This document shows, one piece after another, positions 33,382 to 41,765 of a stretch of 64,000 nt of DNA; position 1 is the first letter of the stretch; every line of letters begins with the position of its first letter. The translations under genes and the position numbers were made by a program. Below the pieces are notes generated by a model, which saw nothing but the letters and a program-made list of their open reading frames with translations, did not search any database and was not told where the DNA came from. This DNA comes from CBDBCU01 sp965203435 (GTDB lineage Bacteria; Chloroflexota; Dehalococcoidia; Lucifugimonadales; UBA3495). The stretch is taken from the NCBI GenBank assembly GCA_965203435.1, contig CBDBCU010000002.1, positions 1 to 64,000 on the forward strand, written 5' to 3'.

Positions 33382-33855
33382 CTACCGGCCGGCGGTCCCG
33401 TTATCGCTGCCGTTGCTGTTGTCGCCGGAATAGCGGTTCAGCAACTCCCGCATCGCCGCCGGCAGGTTTTCCAGTTCCTCAGGGGTCAGCTGCTGCCGAG
33501 CGGCGGCCACGGCGGAAATGGTTTCCTGCCGGCCTTGCTCCTTGGCCGCCCGCAAATCCCGCTGGGCTTTGGCCTCGGCTTCCTCCCGGTCTTTCAGGTT
33601 GTTCAGGTGGGAAATAATCATGTGCAATTCCTCCGCCAGCAGGTACGCGCCGCCGTTGACATACACGATCAGGCCCAAGGCGTTGCCTCCGGCCAACCCG
33701 TGATAAGCCACCCACCACCAAGGCCCGATAGTGGTTTCCAGCAGCAGGCCGATGACGCTGCCGACAATAAACCACGCCAAGGCGATGTGGACCACCCACC
33801 GCGGCGGCGTCCAACGTCCCCGTCTTTGCCCGTCCTGCTCGTTTGGATTTCTCAA
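33382..33855 (-). CDS. Two-helix membrane protein with coiled coil, copy B
   Basis: 157 residues, nearly identical to copy A in the first 95 residues (same WTPPRWVVHIALAWFIVG and the same NLKDREEAEAKA) and the last 45, with a shortened coiled coil (an internal heptad-like stretch of about 31 residues is absent). Shares the tail SGDNSNGSDNG. The two copies and their spacers arose by recent duplication followed by coiled-coil length change. Confidence 0.75.
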   Translation of the reverse strand: MRNPNEQDGQRRGRWTPPRWVVHIALAWFIVGSVIGLLLETTIGPWWWVAYHGLAGGNALGLIVYVNGGAYLLAEELHMIISHLNNLKDREEAEAKAQRDLRAAKEQGRQETISAVAAARQQLTPEELENLPAAMRELLNRYSGDNSNGSDNGTAGR

Positions 33856-34042
33856 AGCCGGCTAATTAAACCACAGATTATCTCCGTAGTCAATTACCGG
33901 CGGCGGCCGGTTTCGCCGCTTTTGGCGGTTTCATCCCTGAACTTGCGCCGCTTCCCCCTTGCGCCGCCAAGGCGTATATCCGATAATCAAGCGGCCCCAT
34001 CCCGAATCCGTCCGGCAGAGCTGACCGGGAGCCGAAATCGGT

Positions 34043-35642
34043 TTGCCTTTCCGCAAAAAAGTCCTCTACTATGGCTTGATGCTGTTCCTGACCCTGCTGG
34101 CTCTGGAGGGGATGGCCCGGATTGCCTATTATGCGGCCTATGGGCCGGAGTATGGCAACGGCAATGCAGATAATCTTACCCCCCCCCCCCCCCCTAATTA
34201 CTGGGGAAACGGCAACTCCGCGGTGGATCCTCCATCCCTTTTACGGCGCGGGCCGGAACCGGCCCCAGCACGCCCTGAACGAAATGCCGCCGGCGCGGCG
34301 GCGGGCGGATACGGTGGTGGTCGCTTTGTTGGGCGGCTCGGTAGCGGAGCAGCTCCAACCTTTTCTTGAGGCCGAATTGGAACGCTGGTTTTTCGCTAAT
34401 CGCCGGCCGCTGCGGCCGGCAGTCCTCAATTTGGCCCTCAGCGGGGCCAAACAGCCGCAGCAGACCTTGCTGGTCGCCAACATCTTGCTGTTGGGCGGCG
34501 AGTTTGACCTGATCGTCAACTTGGACGGGGTCAATGAAGTATCCGGCGGCACGGGACGGAGCTTTGCGCGGGGCTTATTTCCTTTCTTTCCCACCCGGTG
34601 GAGCAATCGGGTGGGACTGACTAATGCGGATATTTTGCTGACCGGAAATATCCAAGCCTTGCGCCGGGAACAAGCCCGACGGGCGGCGGCCGGGGCTACT
34701 TCTCCCCTGCGCCGGTCGGCCCTTTTCGGACTGGTGAACCGCTATCGGCAGGAAAGAACCGAAAGGCAGATTATCCAACGGAATCATGAACTGGCAGCGG
34801 CGGAAGCGGCCTATACCCTGGAAAAGTACGGCCCCCGGAGTTGGTTGCAGGATGAAGGAGAATCCCTGCCGGCAGCGGCTCGGTTCTGGCAGCGCAGTTC
34901 GGCAATGCTGGCCCGGTTGGCGGCATTGGCCGGGGCCGAGTATTACCACTTTTTGCAGCCCAGCCAGTATTTGCCGGGGGCCAAGCCGCTGAGCGCCGAG
35001 GAGCTGAAATTTGCCTATGCCCCCCGCTCGGCCCGGAAACCCTTGCTGGAAAAGGGCTATCCGCAGCTGCGGGAATGGGGCCGGGATTTGCAGCGGCAGG
35101 GCGTCAACTACTTTGACTTGACCGGGATTTTCGCCGACCATCCGGAAACCCTGTACCGGGATACCTGCTGCCACTTGAACGACCGGGGCTATGAACTGCT
35201 GGCGGCGGCTATGGTGCGGCGGATGGAGCCGGCTTTGCGGCGTTTGAGTAGGGAAAGCCCGGCCGCGCCGGTTTCCGCCCTGGCCGCCGCCCGCCGTCCG
35301 ACCCAGCCGGACACCCTGCTGGTCGCTTCCTATTTCCAAGTGTACCTACAGGACAACAAACGGTTGCGCTATGTCCGGGAAAACTGCGCGGCTATGGATG
35401 GGGAACTTCGGTTTTTTCTGCACCTGACGCCGCGGAATTTGACCGACCTGCCGCCGCACCGCCGGGAACACGGCTACGACAACCGGGATTTCAGCTTTGC
35501 GGAAGTAGGCGGCCATCTTTGGCCGGAGCAGTGCCAAGCCCTGCTCCGGCTGCCCGACTATCCCATCGCTTACTTACGCACCGGCCAATATGCGCCGGGC
35601 GCCGGCGAGCTGTGGGCCGGCGAGTTTTCTTTCCCGGAATAG
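34043..35642 (+). CDS. Membrane-anchored SGNH hydrolase-like protein, out of frame at a C16 run
   Basis: Frame A starts at TTG 34043 (CGGGAG upstream) with FRKKVLYYGLMLFLTLLALE, an N-terminal membrane anchor, then GPEYGNGNADNLTPPPPP. At the C16 run it passes into a frame that ends at 34369. The true continuation is in another frame: LITGETATPRWILHPFYG, then VVALLGGSVAEQL (GxSV nucleophile block of SGNH hydrolases), DLIVNLDGVNEV and the late catalytic-type DTCCHLNDRGYELLA (Asp/His). One C fewer (or two more) joins anchor and domain into about 533 residues. Predicted outside the membrane, acting on cell-surface glycans or esters by analogy with SGNH O-acetyl enzymes; substrate unknown. Confidence 0.7.
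34179..34194 (+). repeat. C16 homopolymer, probable slipped-strand switch
   Basis: Sixteen C residues directly after the anchor segment. C15 or C18 restores the frame to the SGNH-like domain; C16 does not. Confidence 0.75.
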
Positions 35643-35712
35643 GGCGATTGCCGATAGCAACCGCCACTACGCCTTTTCTACCGTTATTCCCGCAAGGAAA
35701 TTGCCTATAGCA

Positions 35713-35813
35713 ACCGTCATTCCCGCGTAAGCGGGAATCCCGAAATGCCCGATGGGTAGAGGTCTTGTCTGTCGCAGTACCGTCGGGATTCCCGCTTACG
35801 CGGGAAGGACGGT
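35713..35813. repeat. R1 element
   Basis: Full copy, interior GAAATGCCCGATGGGTAGAG, in the spacer before ybeY. Confidence 0.8.
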
Positions 35814-35901
35814 ATAAGGCCGGGAAGGACGGCCCGCCCCCCGCCAATTCCCCCGGAAACCAGCCGCCCCTATAACTTGACGCCCGCAGGTAATCCTGTG
35901 C

Positions 35902-35907
35902 TATTAT
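35902..35907 (+). promoter_or_regulatory. Extended -10 of the ybeY-dnaX-ybaB operon
   Basis: TATTAT preceded by TGC. It overlaps the first in-frame ATG (35906), so the used start must be later. Confidence 0.5.
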
Positions 35908-36520
35908 GGGTATGGAATATAATCCCAATTCCCGGGGGCTTGGCCTATCCGCCGGCCGGAGGGTAAATCTGCCTTTGACTGCCCTGGCCGCCCGGCATAT
36001 TGCAGTGTCGGTATCCGATGAATTTTCCGCCGGCTTTTCCCCGGAATGGCTGGAGCGGGTTTTGCGGCTGGCCCTGGAGCCGGCTTTTCCCCCGGATACG
36101 GCCGGGCAGGTAAGCCTGCTGCTGACCGATGATGCGGCGGTGCGGGAACTGAACCGGGTCTATCGGGGATTGGATGAAACCACCGATGTGCTATCCTTTT
36201 CCCCATCCCATCCCGGGACTTGGATGGGGGACGACGAACCGCCGCCGGAATTGGCCGGCGGCCCGGCGGATTGGCCGGCCTTTGTCCTGCCGCCGGAGGA
36301 GCCACCGCCCCTGGGGGAAGTGATAATTTCCTATCCCCAAGCCCGGCGGCAGGCGATCGCCGCCGGCCGGCCGGTAGCGCGGGAATTGGCTTGGCTGGTG
36401 GTACACGGCGTCCTGCATCTGGCCGGCTATGACCATCAGGAGCCGGCGGAAACGGCCCGGATGCAGGCATTGGAACAGGCGGCCTTGGCCCGGATTTTCC
36501 CGCCGCCGCAAGGGGGTTAA
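35906..36520 (+). CDS. ybeY: Endoribonuclease YbeY
   Basis: Zinc-dependent rRNA maturation and quality-control RNase. The metal motif HGVLHLAGYDH lies at about residues 168-178 of the longest frame, with ELNRVYRGLDETTDVLSF upstream, as in the family. An insert rich in Pro (DDEPPPELAGGPADWP) follows the latter. The longest frame begins ATG 35906, but the -10 element overlaps it; TTG 35975 after GGAGGG, or ATG 35912, are alternatives. First gene of an operon with dnaX (4 bases apart). Confidence 0.9.
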   Translation: MGMEYNPNSRGLGLSAGRRVNLPLTALAARHIAVSVSDEFSAGFSPEWLERVLRLALEPAFPPDTAGQVSLLLTDDAAVRELNRVYRGLDETTDVLSFSPSHPGTWMGDDEPPPELAGGPADWPAFVLPPEEPPPLGEVIISYPQARRQAIAAGRPVARELAWLVVHGVLHLAGYDHQEPAETARMQALEQAALARIFPPPQGG

Positions 36521-36524
36521 GCAA

Positions 36525-38147
36525 ATGACTTCCCAGGTCTATTACCGCAAATGGCGGCCCGGCTGTTTCAGCGACCTGGCCGGGCAGGAACACGTGGCCT
36601 CCACCCTGCGGCAGGCCATCAAACAGGGGCGGGTTTCCCATTCCTACCTCTTTTGCGGCCCCCGCGGCACCGGCAAAACCACCACCGCCCGCATCGTCGC
36701 CAAAGCGGTCAACTGCCTTGATCCCCAGGACGGCGACCCCTGCAATCAGTGCGCCATCTGCCGCTCCATCAACGCCGAGCGCTTTATGGACACCATCGAA
36801 ATGGACGCCGCCAGCAATCGCGGCATCGAGGACATCCGGGAAATTCGCGACAAGGTCAACTTTGCCCCGGCCGAGGGCCGCCGCAAGGTCTATATCATCG
36901 ACGAAGCCCATATGCTGACCGACCAGGCGTCCAACGCTTTCCTCAAAACCCTCGAGGAACCGCCGGGTCATGTCATCTTTATCCTCTGCACCACCGAAGC
37001 CAACCGCATTTTGCCGACCATCGTATCCCGCTGCCAGCGCTTTGACTTCCGCCGCCTGCCGGCCGAGCGCATCTATCAGCGCTTGACCGAAATTACCGAG
37101 GGCGAAGGGGCCGCCGTAGCCCCGGAGGCCCGGCGGCTGGTGGCCCGCTACGCCGCCGGCAGCCTGCGCGATGCCGAAAACCTGCTCGAGCAATTGGTGG
37201 TTTCCTATGGCGACGGCGTTACCTTGAATCAGGTCGAGGAATTGCTGGGCTTGGGCCACAGCGAGCGCTGGCTGGAACTGGTGCAGTATCTGCTGACCGG
37301 CAACACCGCCGGGGCTTTGGCCGTAATCAATCAGGCGGCGTGGGATGGGGCCGACCTGCGGCAGCTGCATCGCCAGTCTTTGGAACTGCTGCGGGCGGCG
37401 ATGCTGCTGGAATGGGACGCCGCCGGGGCTCTGGAAATGCCGGAACACGCCTTGGCCCAGCTGAAAGAACTGGCGGCCAGCCTGCCGGCGTGGCGAGTGG
37501 TGCGGGCGCTGCGGACTTGGGGGGAAGTCAATATGCGCTATGATGCCCCCTCGACTTTGCCGCTGGAGTTGGCGGTAGTGGAAATTTGCAATCCGGAAGC
37601 CGCGCCTACGCCGCCGGCCGCCGCGCCGCCGGAAACGGCCGGCAGCGGCCGGCAATCCGGCCCCGGCCGCCGGCCCGCCGCTGATAACCCGGCGGCGGGA
37701 CCAGGGCAACCCCGGGCCAACGGCGGCAGCGCCAACCCGCCGCCGGCCGCCGGTGCTCCGGCCGCCGCCGAGGATGTGCCGTCCCGCTGGCAGGCCACGG
37801 TCAAGGCCCTGGGCCGCTGCAAGGGCAAAAAGTATAACCTGGGCGCGTTGCTGCGGGACTGCAAGCCCGACACCGTGGTCCTGAACAGCGATACCCTGAT
37901 CCTGCCCTTTGCCCATTCCGCCAACCTGGATCGGATGCGGGAGGAGTTGCAGGATCCCAATTCCCGCCGGATGATAACCGAGGCCGTAACCCGGTTCTTT
38001 GGCTCGCCCTATGAGTTTGAGATTAGGCTGGCGGGGCAAAAGGACGAGGGGGCCGCCGCCCCCCGGCCTAATCAGCACAGTCCCTTAGTTCGCACCGCCC
38101 TGAATATGGGCGCCCGAATCCTGGAGGATACCGTCGATGAACCGTAA
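36525..38147 (+). CDS. dnaX: DNA polymerase III subunit gamma/tau
   Basis: 540 residues, clamp-loader ATPase of the replisome. ATG 36525 follows AAGGGGG. YRKWRPGCFSDLAGQEHV, Walker A GPRGTGKTTTAR, a C4 zinc module (C....CNQCAIC), Walker B VYIIDEAHML, the SRC sensor (IVSRCQRFDF) and domain III are all visible. After residue ~385 a Pro/Ala/Gly-rich linker leads to a short C-terminal domain (QATVKALGRCKGKKYNLG). No obvious A-rich slippage site for a gamma form. Its end overlaps ybaB by 11 bases. Confidence 0.95.
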   Translation: MTSQVYYRKWRPGCFSDLAGQEHVASTLRQAIKQGRVSHSYLFCGPRGTGKTTTARIVAKAVNCLDPQDGDPCNQCAICRSINAERFMDTIEMDAASNRGIEDIREIRDKVNFAPAEGRRKVYIIDEAHMLTDQASNAFLKTLEEPPGHVIFILCTTEANRILPTIVSRCQRFDFRRLPAERIYQRLTEITEGEGAAVAPEARRLVARYAAGSLRDAENLLEQLVVSYGDGVTLNQVEELLGLGHSERWLELVQYLLTGNTAGALAVINQAAWDGADLRQLHRQSLELLRAAMLLEWDAAGALEMPEHALAQLKELAASLPAWRVVRALRTWGEVNMRYDAPSTLPLELAVVEICNPEAAPTPPAAAPPETAGSGRQSGPGRRPAADNPAAGPGQPRANGGSANPPPAAGAPAAAEDVPSRWQATVKALGRCKGKKYNLGALLRDCKPDTVVLNSDTLILPFAHSANLDRMREELQDPNSRRMITEAVTRFFGSPYEFEIRLAGQKDEGAAAPRPNQHSPLVRTALNMGARILEDTVDEP

Positions 38148-38418
38148 TATGATGCGCCAGGCCCAGCGGATGCAGGCCCAGATTCAGAAAGTCCAGGAGG
38201 AACTGGAAACCCTGACCGTGGAGGGCAGCGCCGGCGGCGGCGTGGTCAAGGTGGTGATGTCCGGCAAGCAGCTGGTCGAGACGGTAACGATTGCGCCGGA
38301 AGCCGCCGAGGATGTGGAACTGCTGCAAGACCTGGTGGCGGCGGCGGTGAACGACGCCTTTAACAAAGCCCAGGAAATGGCCGCCCGCAAAATGGGCGCC
38401 ATCCCCGGCTTGGGCTAG
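38137..38418 (+). CDS. ybaB: YbaB/EbfC-family nucleoid-associated protein
   Basis: 93 residues, ATG 38137. MNRNMMRQAQRMQAQIQKVQEEL is the first helix; the GGGVVKVVMSGKQLVETVTI strands and LVAAAVNDAFNKAQEMAARKM helix complete the fold. Binds DNA as a dimer, and typically sits between dnaX and recR as here. Translationally coupled to dnaX by overlap. Confidence 0.93.
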   Translation: MNRNMMRQAQRMQAQIQKVQEELETLTVEGSAGGGVVKVVMSGKQLVETVTIAPEAAEDVELLQDLVAAAVNDAFNKAQEMAARKMGAIPGLG

Positions 38419-38483
38419 GCCGGTTTTCCGGTCGGCTTGCCGGGTTTCCGCTCACCCATAAAACCGTCTTTCCCGGCCGCTCG

Positions 38484-38511
38484 ACCGTCATTCCCGCGTA
38501 AGCGGGAACCC
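38484..38511. repeat. R1 single arm
   Basis: Left arm with terminal GGGAACC, 45 bases before the next full copy. Confidence 0.65.
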
Positions 38512-38555
38512 AGCTGCCGACACCTATAGAAACCGTCATTCCCGGCCGGCTTGTT

Positions 38556-38657
38556 ACCGTCATTCCCGCGTAAGCGGGAATCCAGAACGGTACTGCGTCA
38601 GACAAGACCGTTGCCGGCCGGGCGTTTCGGGATTCCCGCTTACGCGGGAATGACGGT
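38556..38657. repeat. R1 element
   Basis: Full copy with interior GAACGGTACTGCGTCAGACA, shared with the copy at 40592. Confidence 0.8.
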
Positions 38658-38792
38658 AAGAGGCGTAGAAATGACGGTGGGGAGCGTCGGGAATGGCGGT
38701 AAGGTGACACGGTAAGTACGGTGGGGGAAACGGCAAGGCCGGCCCGTGGCACGGCAAGGATGGCAAAAGCCTTATCCCATTGAGGCATTAGT

Positions 38793-39407
38793 ATGACCCT
38801 GGAACATCTGCCCTCGGCCGCCCCCTCGCTGGCGCGGCTGATCCAGGAACTGAACAAGCTGCCGGGCATCGGCCCTAAAAGCGCCCAGCGGCTGGCTTAC
38901 TACATCATCCGCCAGCCGGCGGCGGAAGCGGCCGCCTTGGCCGCCGCCATCAACGCCGTCAAGGAAAGCATCATTTTCTGCCGCCAGTGCCAGAACCTGA
39001 CCGACGCCACCCCCTGCTCCGTCTGCGCCAATCCCCAGCGCAATCGGGAACAGATTTGCATTGTCGAAGACCCCCTCGATGTGCTGGCCCTGGAACGCAC
39101 CCATTGCTATCGGGGCTTGTACCATGTCCTGCACGGAGCCCTATCCCCCCTGAACGGTGTCGGCCCCGACCAGCTGAAACTCAAGGAACTGCTGCCGCGC
39201 CTGGCCGATGGCGAAGTCAAGGAAATAATCATCGCCACCAATCCCACCCAAGAGGGCGAGGCTACGGCAATGTATATTTCCCGCCAACTGGCCGGCGGCC
39301 AGGTCAAGGTTACGCACTTGGCTAGGGGCTTGCCGGTCGGCGGCTCCCTGGAGTATTCCGACGAAGTAACCCTCAGCCGCGCCTTCCAAGGCCGCCAAGA
39401 AATTTAG
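38793..39407 (+). CDS. recR: Recombination protein RecR
   Basis: 204 residues. N-terminal HhH region (LNKLPGIGPKSAQRLAYYII), C4 zinc finger CRQCQNLTDATPCSVC (residues ~58-73), Toprim domain ICIVEDPLDVLALERT and the C-terminal ARGLPVGGSLEYSDEVTLSRA. It helps load RecA at gaps with RecF/RecO; recO is the next gene. Start ATG 38793, separated from ybaB by R1 copies. Confidence 0.96.
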   Translation: MTLEHLPSAAPSLARLIQELNKLPGIGPKSAQRLAYYIIRQPAAEAAALAAAINAVKESIIFCRQCQNLTDATPCSVCANPQRNREQICIVEDPLDVLALERTHCYRGLYHVLHGALSPLNGVGPDQLKLKELLPRLADGEVKEIIIATNPTQEGEATAMYISRQLAGGQVKVTHLARGLPVGGSLEYSDEVTLSRAFQGRQEI

Positions 39408-39414
39408 GATTCAA

Positions 39415-39683
39415 ACATGGATAGACAGGATAGACAGGATTTTATATCTTTACCCACCGTCCTTCCTGCGTCGCACCGTCATTCCCGGCCTCCCTACCGT
39501 CATTCCCGCGTAAGCGGGAATCCAGCGGCGGCTTGCTGAAACTGCGGCGGCATAAGGCAGTACCGTTCGGGATTCCCGCTTACGCGGGAATGACGATAAG
39601 GGGGCGGCGGGAATGACGGTAGCGAGGCCGGGAATGGACGCAAGGAAAGATACAAAAATCCTGTCTATCCTGCCCATCCATGT
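39415..39683. repeat. R2 element split by an R1 element
   Basis: The left R2 arm (39415-39442) and right arm (39652-39683) are about 200 bases apart instead of ~50, with a full R1 (39496-39597) plus flanks between them. Confidence 0.8.
39496..39597. repeat. R1 element nested in R2
   Basis: Interior AGCGGCGGCTTGCTGAAACT; the right arm ends GACGAT as in the 3865 copy. Confidence 0.8.
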
Positions 39684-39698
39684 AAATAAAAAGGAAAA

Positions 39699-40466
39699 AT
39701 GGCTATGGCGCCGCCCAAGACTTACCGGGCCGAAGCCTTGACCCTCAAATATACGCCCCTCGGCGAGGCCGATTTGCTGGTGACGCTCTTTTCCCGGGAG
39801 GAGGGCAAGCTGCGGGCTACGGCCAAGGGCGCCCGCAAGGCCGCCAGCAAACTGGTGGGCCACCTGGAGCCGCTGACCTTGACCCGCCTGTCCCTGAGCC
39901 GCGGCCGCAATCTGGATGTCATCAGCCAGGCCCAAACCTTGGTCAACTTTACTCCGCTGAAATCCGACTTGACCGCCCTGAGCAAGGGGCTGTATGTGGC
40001 CGAACTGGTGGACGGTTTCGGCTCGGAAGCCAGCCCCAACGAACCCTTGTTGCAGCTGGCTCTGGATACCTTGACCGCGATCAGCGTTGACCCGGCGTCT
40101 GATTTGCCGTTGCTTTACTTTCAGCTGCATTTGTTGGCGGTATCGGGCCTGCTGCCGGAACTGCATTGCTGCGTAGAGTGTCGCCGCCCGTTGGAGCCGG
40201 GCCGCCATCGCTACAGCGCCGCCGGAGGTGGAGGGTTCTGTATGGATTGCGCCCCGGTGGAGGGCGGCCTGCGTCCCTTGTCCCTCCGCGCCCTGAAAGT
40301 GCTGCGCTTGCTGGCCCGCAGCCGCCTGCCGGAACTGCCCCCCCTGCGCCTGGAGGAATCCCTGGCCCTGGAACTGAAAAGCCTGCTGACCGGCACGGTC
40401 CAATACTGGCTGGACAAGGAAATCCGCAGCCGGGCTTTCCTGGAACAGTTGGCGCGGGGGCGGTAA
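39699..40466 (+). CDS. recO: DNA repair protein RecO
   Basis: 255 residues, ATG 39699 after AAAAAGGAAAA. N-terminal OB fold (YRAEALTLKYTPLGEADLLVTLFSREEGKLRATAKGAR), helical middle, and a C-terminal zinc site CCVECRRPL...FCMDC (residues ~158-186). It anneals DNA and loads RecA with RecR, whose gene precedes it. Confidence 0.94.
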   Translation: MAMAPPKTYRAEALTLKYTPLGEADLLVTLFSREEGKLRATAKGARKAASKLVGHLEPLTLTRLSLSRGRNLDVISQAQTLVNFTPLKSDLTALSKGLYVAELVDGFGSEASPNEPLLQLALDTLTAISVDPASDLPLLYFQLHLLAVSGLLPELHCCVECRRPLEPGRHRYSAAGGGGFCMDCAPVEGGLRPLSLRALKVLRLLARSRLPELPPLRLEESLALELKSLLTGTVQYWLDKEIRSRAFLEQLARGR

Positions 40467-40522
40467 AGGGGTGTATAATTGCCGGCGGTATCCGGTCAAA
40501 CCGTCAGTCCGGCGGCCTCCCT

Positions 40523-40550
40523 ACCGTCATTCCCGCGTAAGCGGGAATCC
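40523..40550. repeat. R1 single arm in a 69-bp tandem duplication
   Basis: The segment AAACCGTCAGTCCGGCGGCC plus the arm occurs at about 40498 and again at 40567, immediately before the full copy. Confidence 0.7.
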
Positions 40551-40591
40551 AGCGGCAATTGCATATAAACCGTCAGTCCGGCGGCCTCCCT

Positions 40592-40693
40592 ACCGTCATT
40601 CCCGCGTAAGCGGGAATCCCGGACGGTAGTGCGTCAGACAAGACCGTTGCCGGCCGGGCATTTCGGGATTCCCGCTTACGCGGGAATGACGGT
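40592..40693. repeat. R1 element
   Basis: Full copy, interior as at 38556; followed by one more degenerate right arm (40716-40744). Confidence 0.8.
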
Positions 40694-40787
40694 AGATCCG
40701 GGGAATGGCCGTTCTGGATTACCGCTTACGCTGGAATGACGGTAAATCCGGGAATAACGGCAGGGATTCGTCGGTTATGCGGTGTGC

Positions 40788-40793
40788 TATTAT
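40788..40793 (+). promoter_or_regulatory. Extended -10 of the DUF2283/carrier pair
   Basis: TATTAT preceded by TGC (TGTGCTATTATAAA), 22 bases before ATG 40815. Confidence 0.5.
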
Positions 40794-40814
40794 AAATCGG
40801 GTAGCAGGTGAGCT

Positions 40815-41060
40815 ATGAACCCTCCCGTAACCGGCGACTCCTGCCTGGAAGTCAAGTACGACCAGGAGAGGGACATCCTCTATATGCTGATTCCGGGCCG
40901 GAAAATCAAAACCTCGGGGGAAGTGGTTGCGCCGCTGATTGTCGATTTCGGCAGCGAGGAGGACGGTTTCGACGTGGTAGGATTGGAACTCCACCGGGCG
41001 TCCCGGTATCTGGGGCCGCTGTTTCAGCAGAACGATTCCCCGGCCGGGGAACAGGATTGA
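40815..41060 (+). CDS. DUF2283-family protein
   Basis: 81 residues. LEVKYDQERDILYMLI followed by APLIVDFGSEEDGFDVVGLELHRASRY is the DUF2283 pattern (a small beta protein found alone or beside toxin-like genes). Start ATG 40815 after AGGTGAGCT. Directly abuts the biotinyl-carrier gene (stop 41058-41060, next start 41061), so the two are probably co-translated. Role unknown; two other DUF2283-like genes in this window sit in toxin-antitoxin-like modules. Confidence 0.8.
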   Translation: MNPPVTGDSCLEVKYDQERDILYMLIPGRKIKTSGEVVAPLIVDFGSEEDGFDVVGLELHRASRYLGPLFQQNDSPAGEQD

Positions 41061-41510
41061 TTGACCTTGACCACCCTTCGGGTAAAAGTGGGCGAGCAGT
41101 GGTACACCGTGACGGTGGGGGATTTGAGCCGCGCCCCGCTGGAAGTCAGCGTGGACGGCCAGACCTATTTTGTGGAAGTGGACGCGCCGGAGCCGGAGCC
41201 GCCGCCGCGGCCGCGCCGCGGCCGTCGTCCCCCCAGCCGCATCACCGCCCCGGCTTTTCCCCGCACGGTGGCTCCGGTCAGCTCCTTTGACCCGGCCGAT
41301 ACGATCCTCCGTTCCCCTATGCCGGGCCGGGTTATCGCCATCCGGGTGCGGCCCGGCGACCGGGTAGCCGCCGGCGATGAGGTCTGCGTGGTCGAGGCGA
41401 TGAAAATGGAGCAGAGCATCCGGGCCGCCCGGGACGGCACGATCAAGGAAATCTATGTGCAGCCCATGGATTCGGTCAGCGCCAACGACCCGCTGATTGA
41501 GCTGGAATAA
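41061..41510 (+). CDS. Biotinyl/lipoyl carrier protein (BCCP-like)
   Basis: 149 residues, TTG start at 41061 with no gap after the upstream stop. N-terminal part resembles the accessory domain of acyl-CoA carboxylase alpha chains (VKVGEQWYTVTVGDLSRAPLEVSVDG). An Arg/Pro linker follows, then the carrier domain with SPMPGRVIAIRV and the biotinylation motif EAMKMEQ (Lys ~119). It would carry CO2 for an acyl-CoA, pyruvate or oxaloacetate carboxylase whose other subunits are not in this window. Confidence 0.88.
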   Translation: MTLTTLRVKVGEQWYTVTVGDLSRAPLEVSVDGQTYFVEVDAPEPEPPPRPRRGRRPPSRITAPAFPRTVAPVSSFDPADTILRSPMPGRVIAIRVRPGDRVAAGDEVCVVEAMKMEQSIRAARDGTIKEIYVQPMDSVSANDPLIELE

Positions 41511-41542
41511 CCCGGCCGCAGAACCCCGCAAGGGGGCGGTTG

Positions 41543-41722
41543 CTTGTCCGCCCATCCTTCAACGGAGTTCAGGATGAGCGGATGGCCGGGGCCAGCAGGA
41601 TGAGTGGACGGTAGGTGACAACAACAGGAAACCCGGCTCCGGCCCATCCTTCAACGGAGTTCAGGATGAGCGGACAAGCAACCGCCGGCGCGTTCATCCT
41701 TCAACGGAGTTCAGGATGAGCG
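41543..41722. repeat. R3 cluster before uvrA
   Basis: Three copies of a CATCCTTCAACGGAGTTCAGG variant of R3 within 180 bases (about 41553, 41644 and 41695), each with GATGAGCGGA. Confidence 0.7.
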
Positions 41723-41765
41723 GAAAGTAACCCGGAACCCCATTACCCCCTAGAGGATGTTGCAG

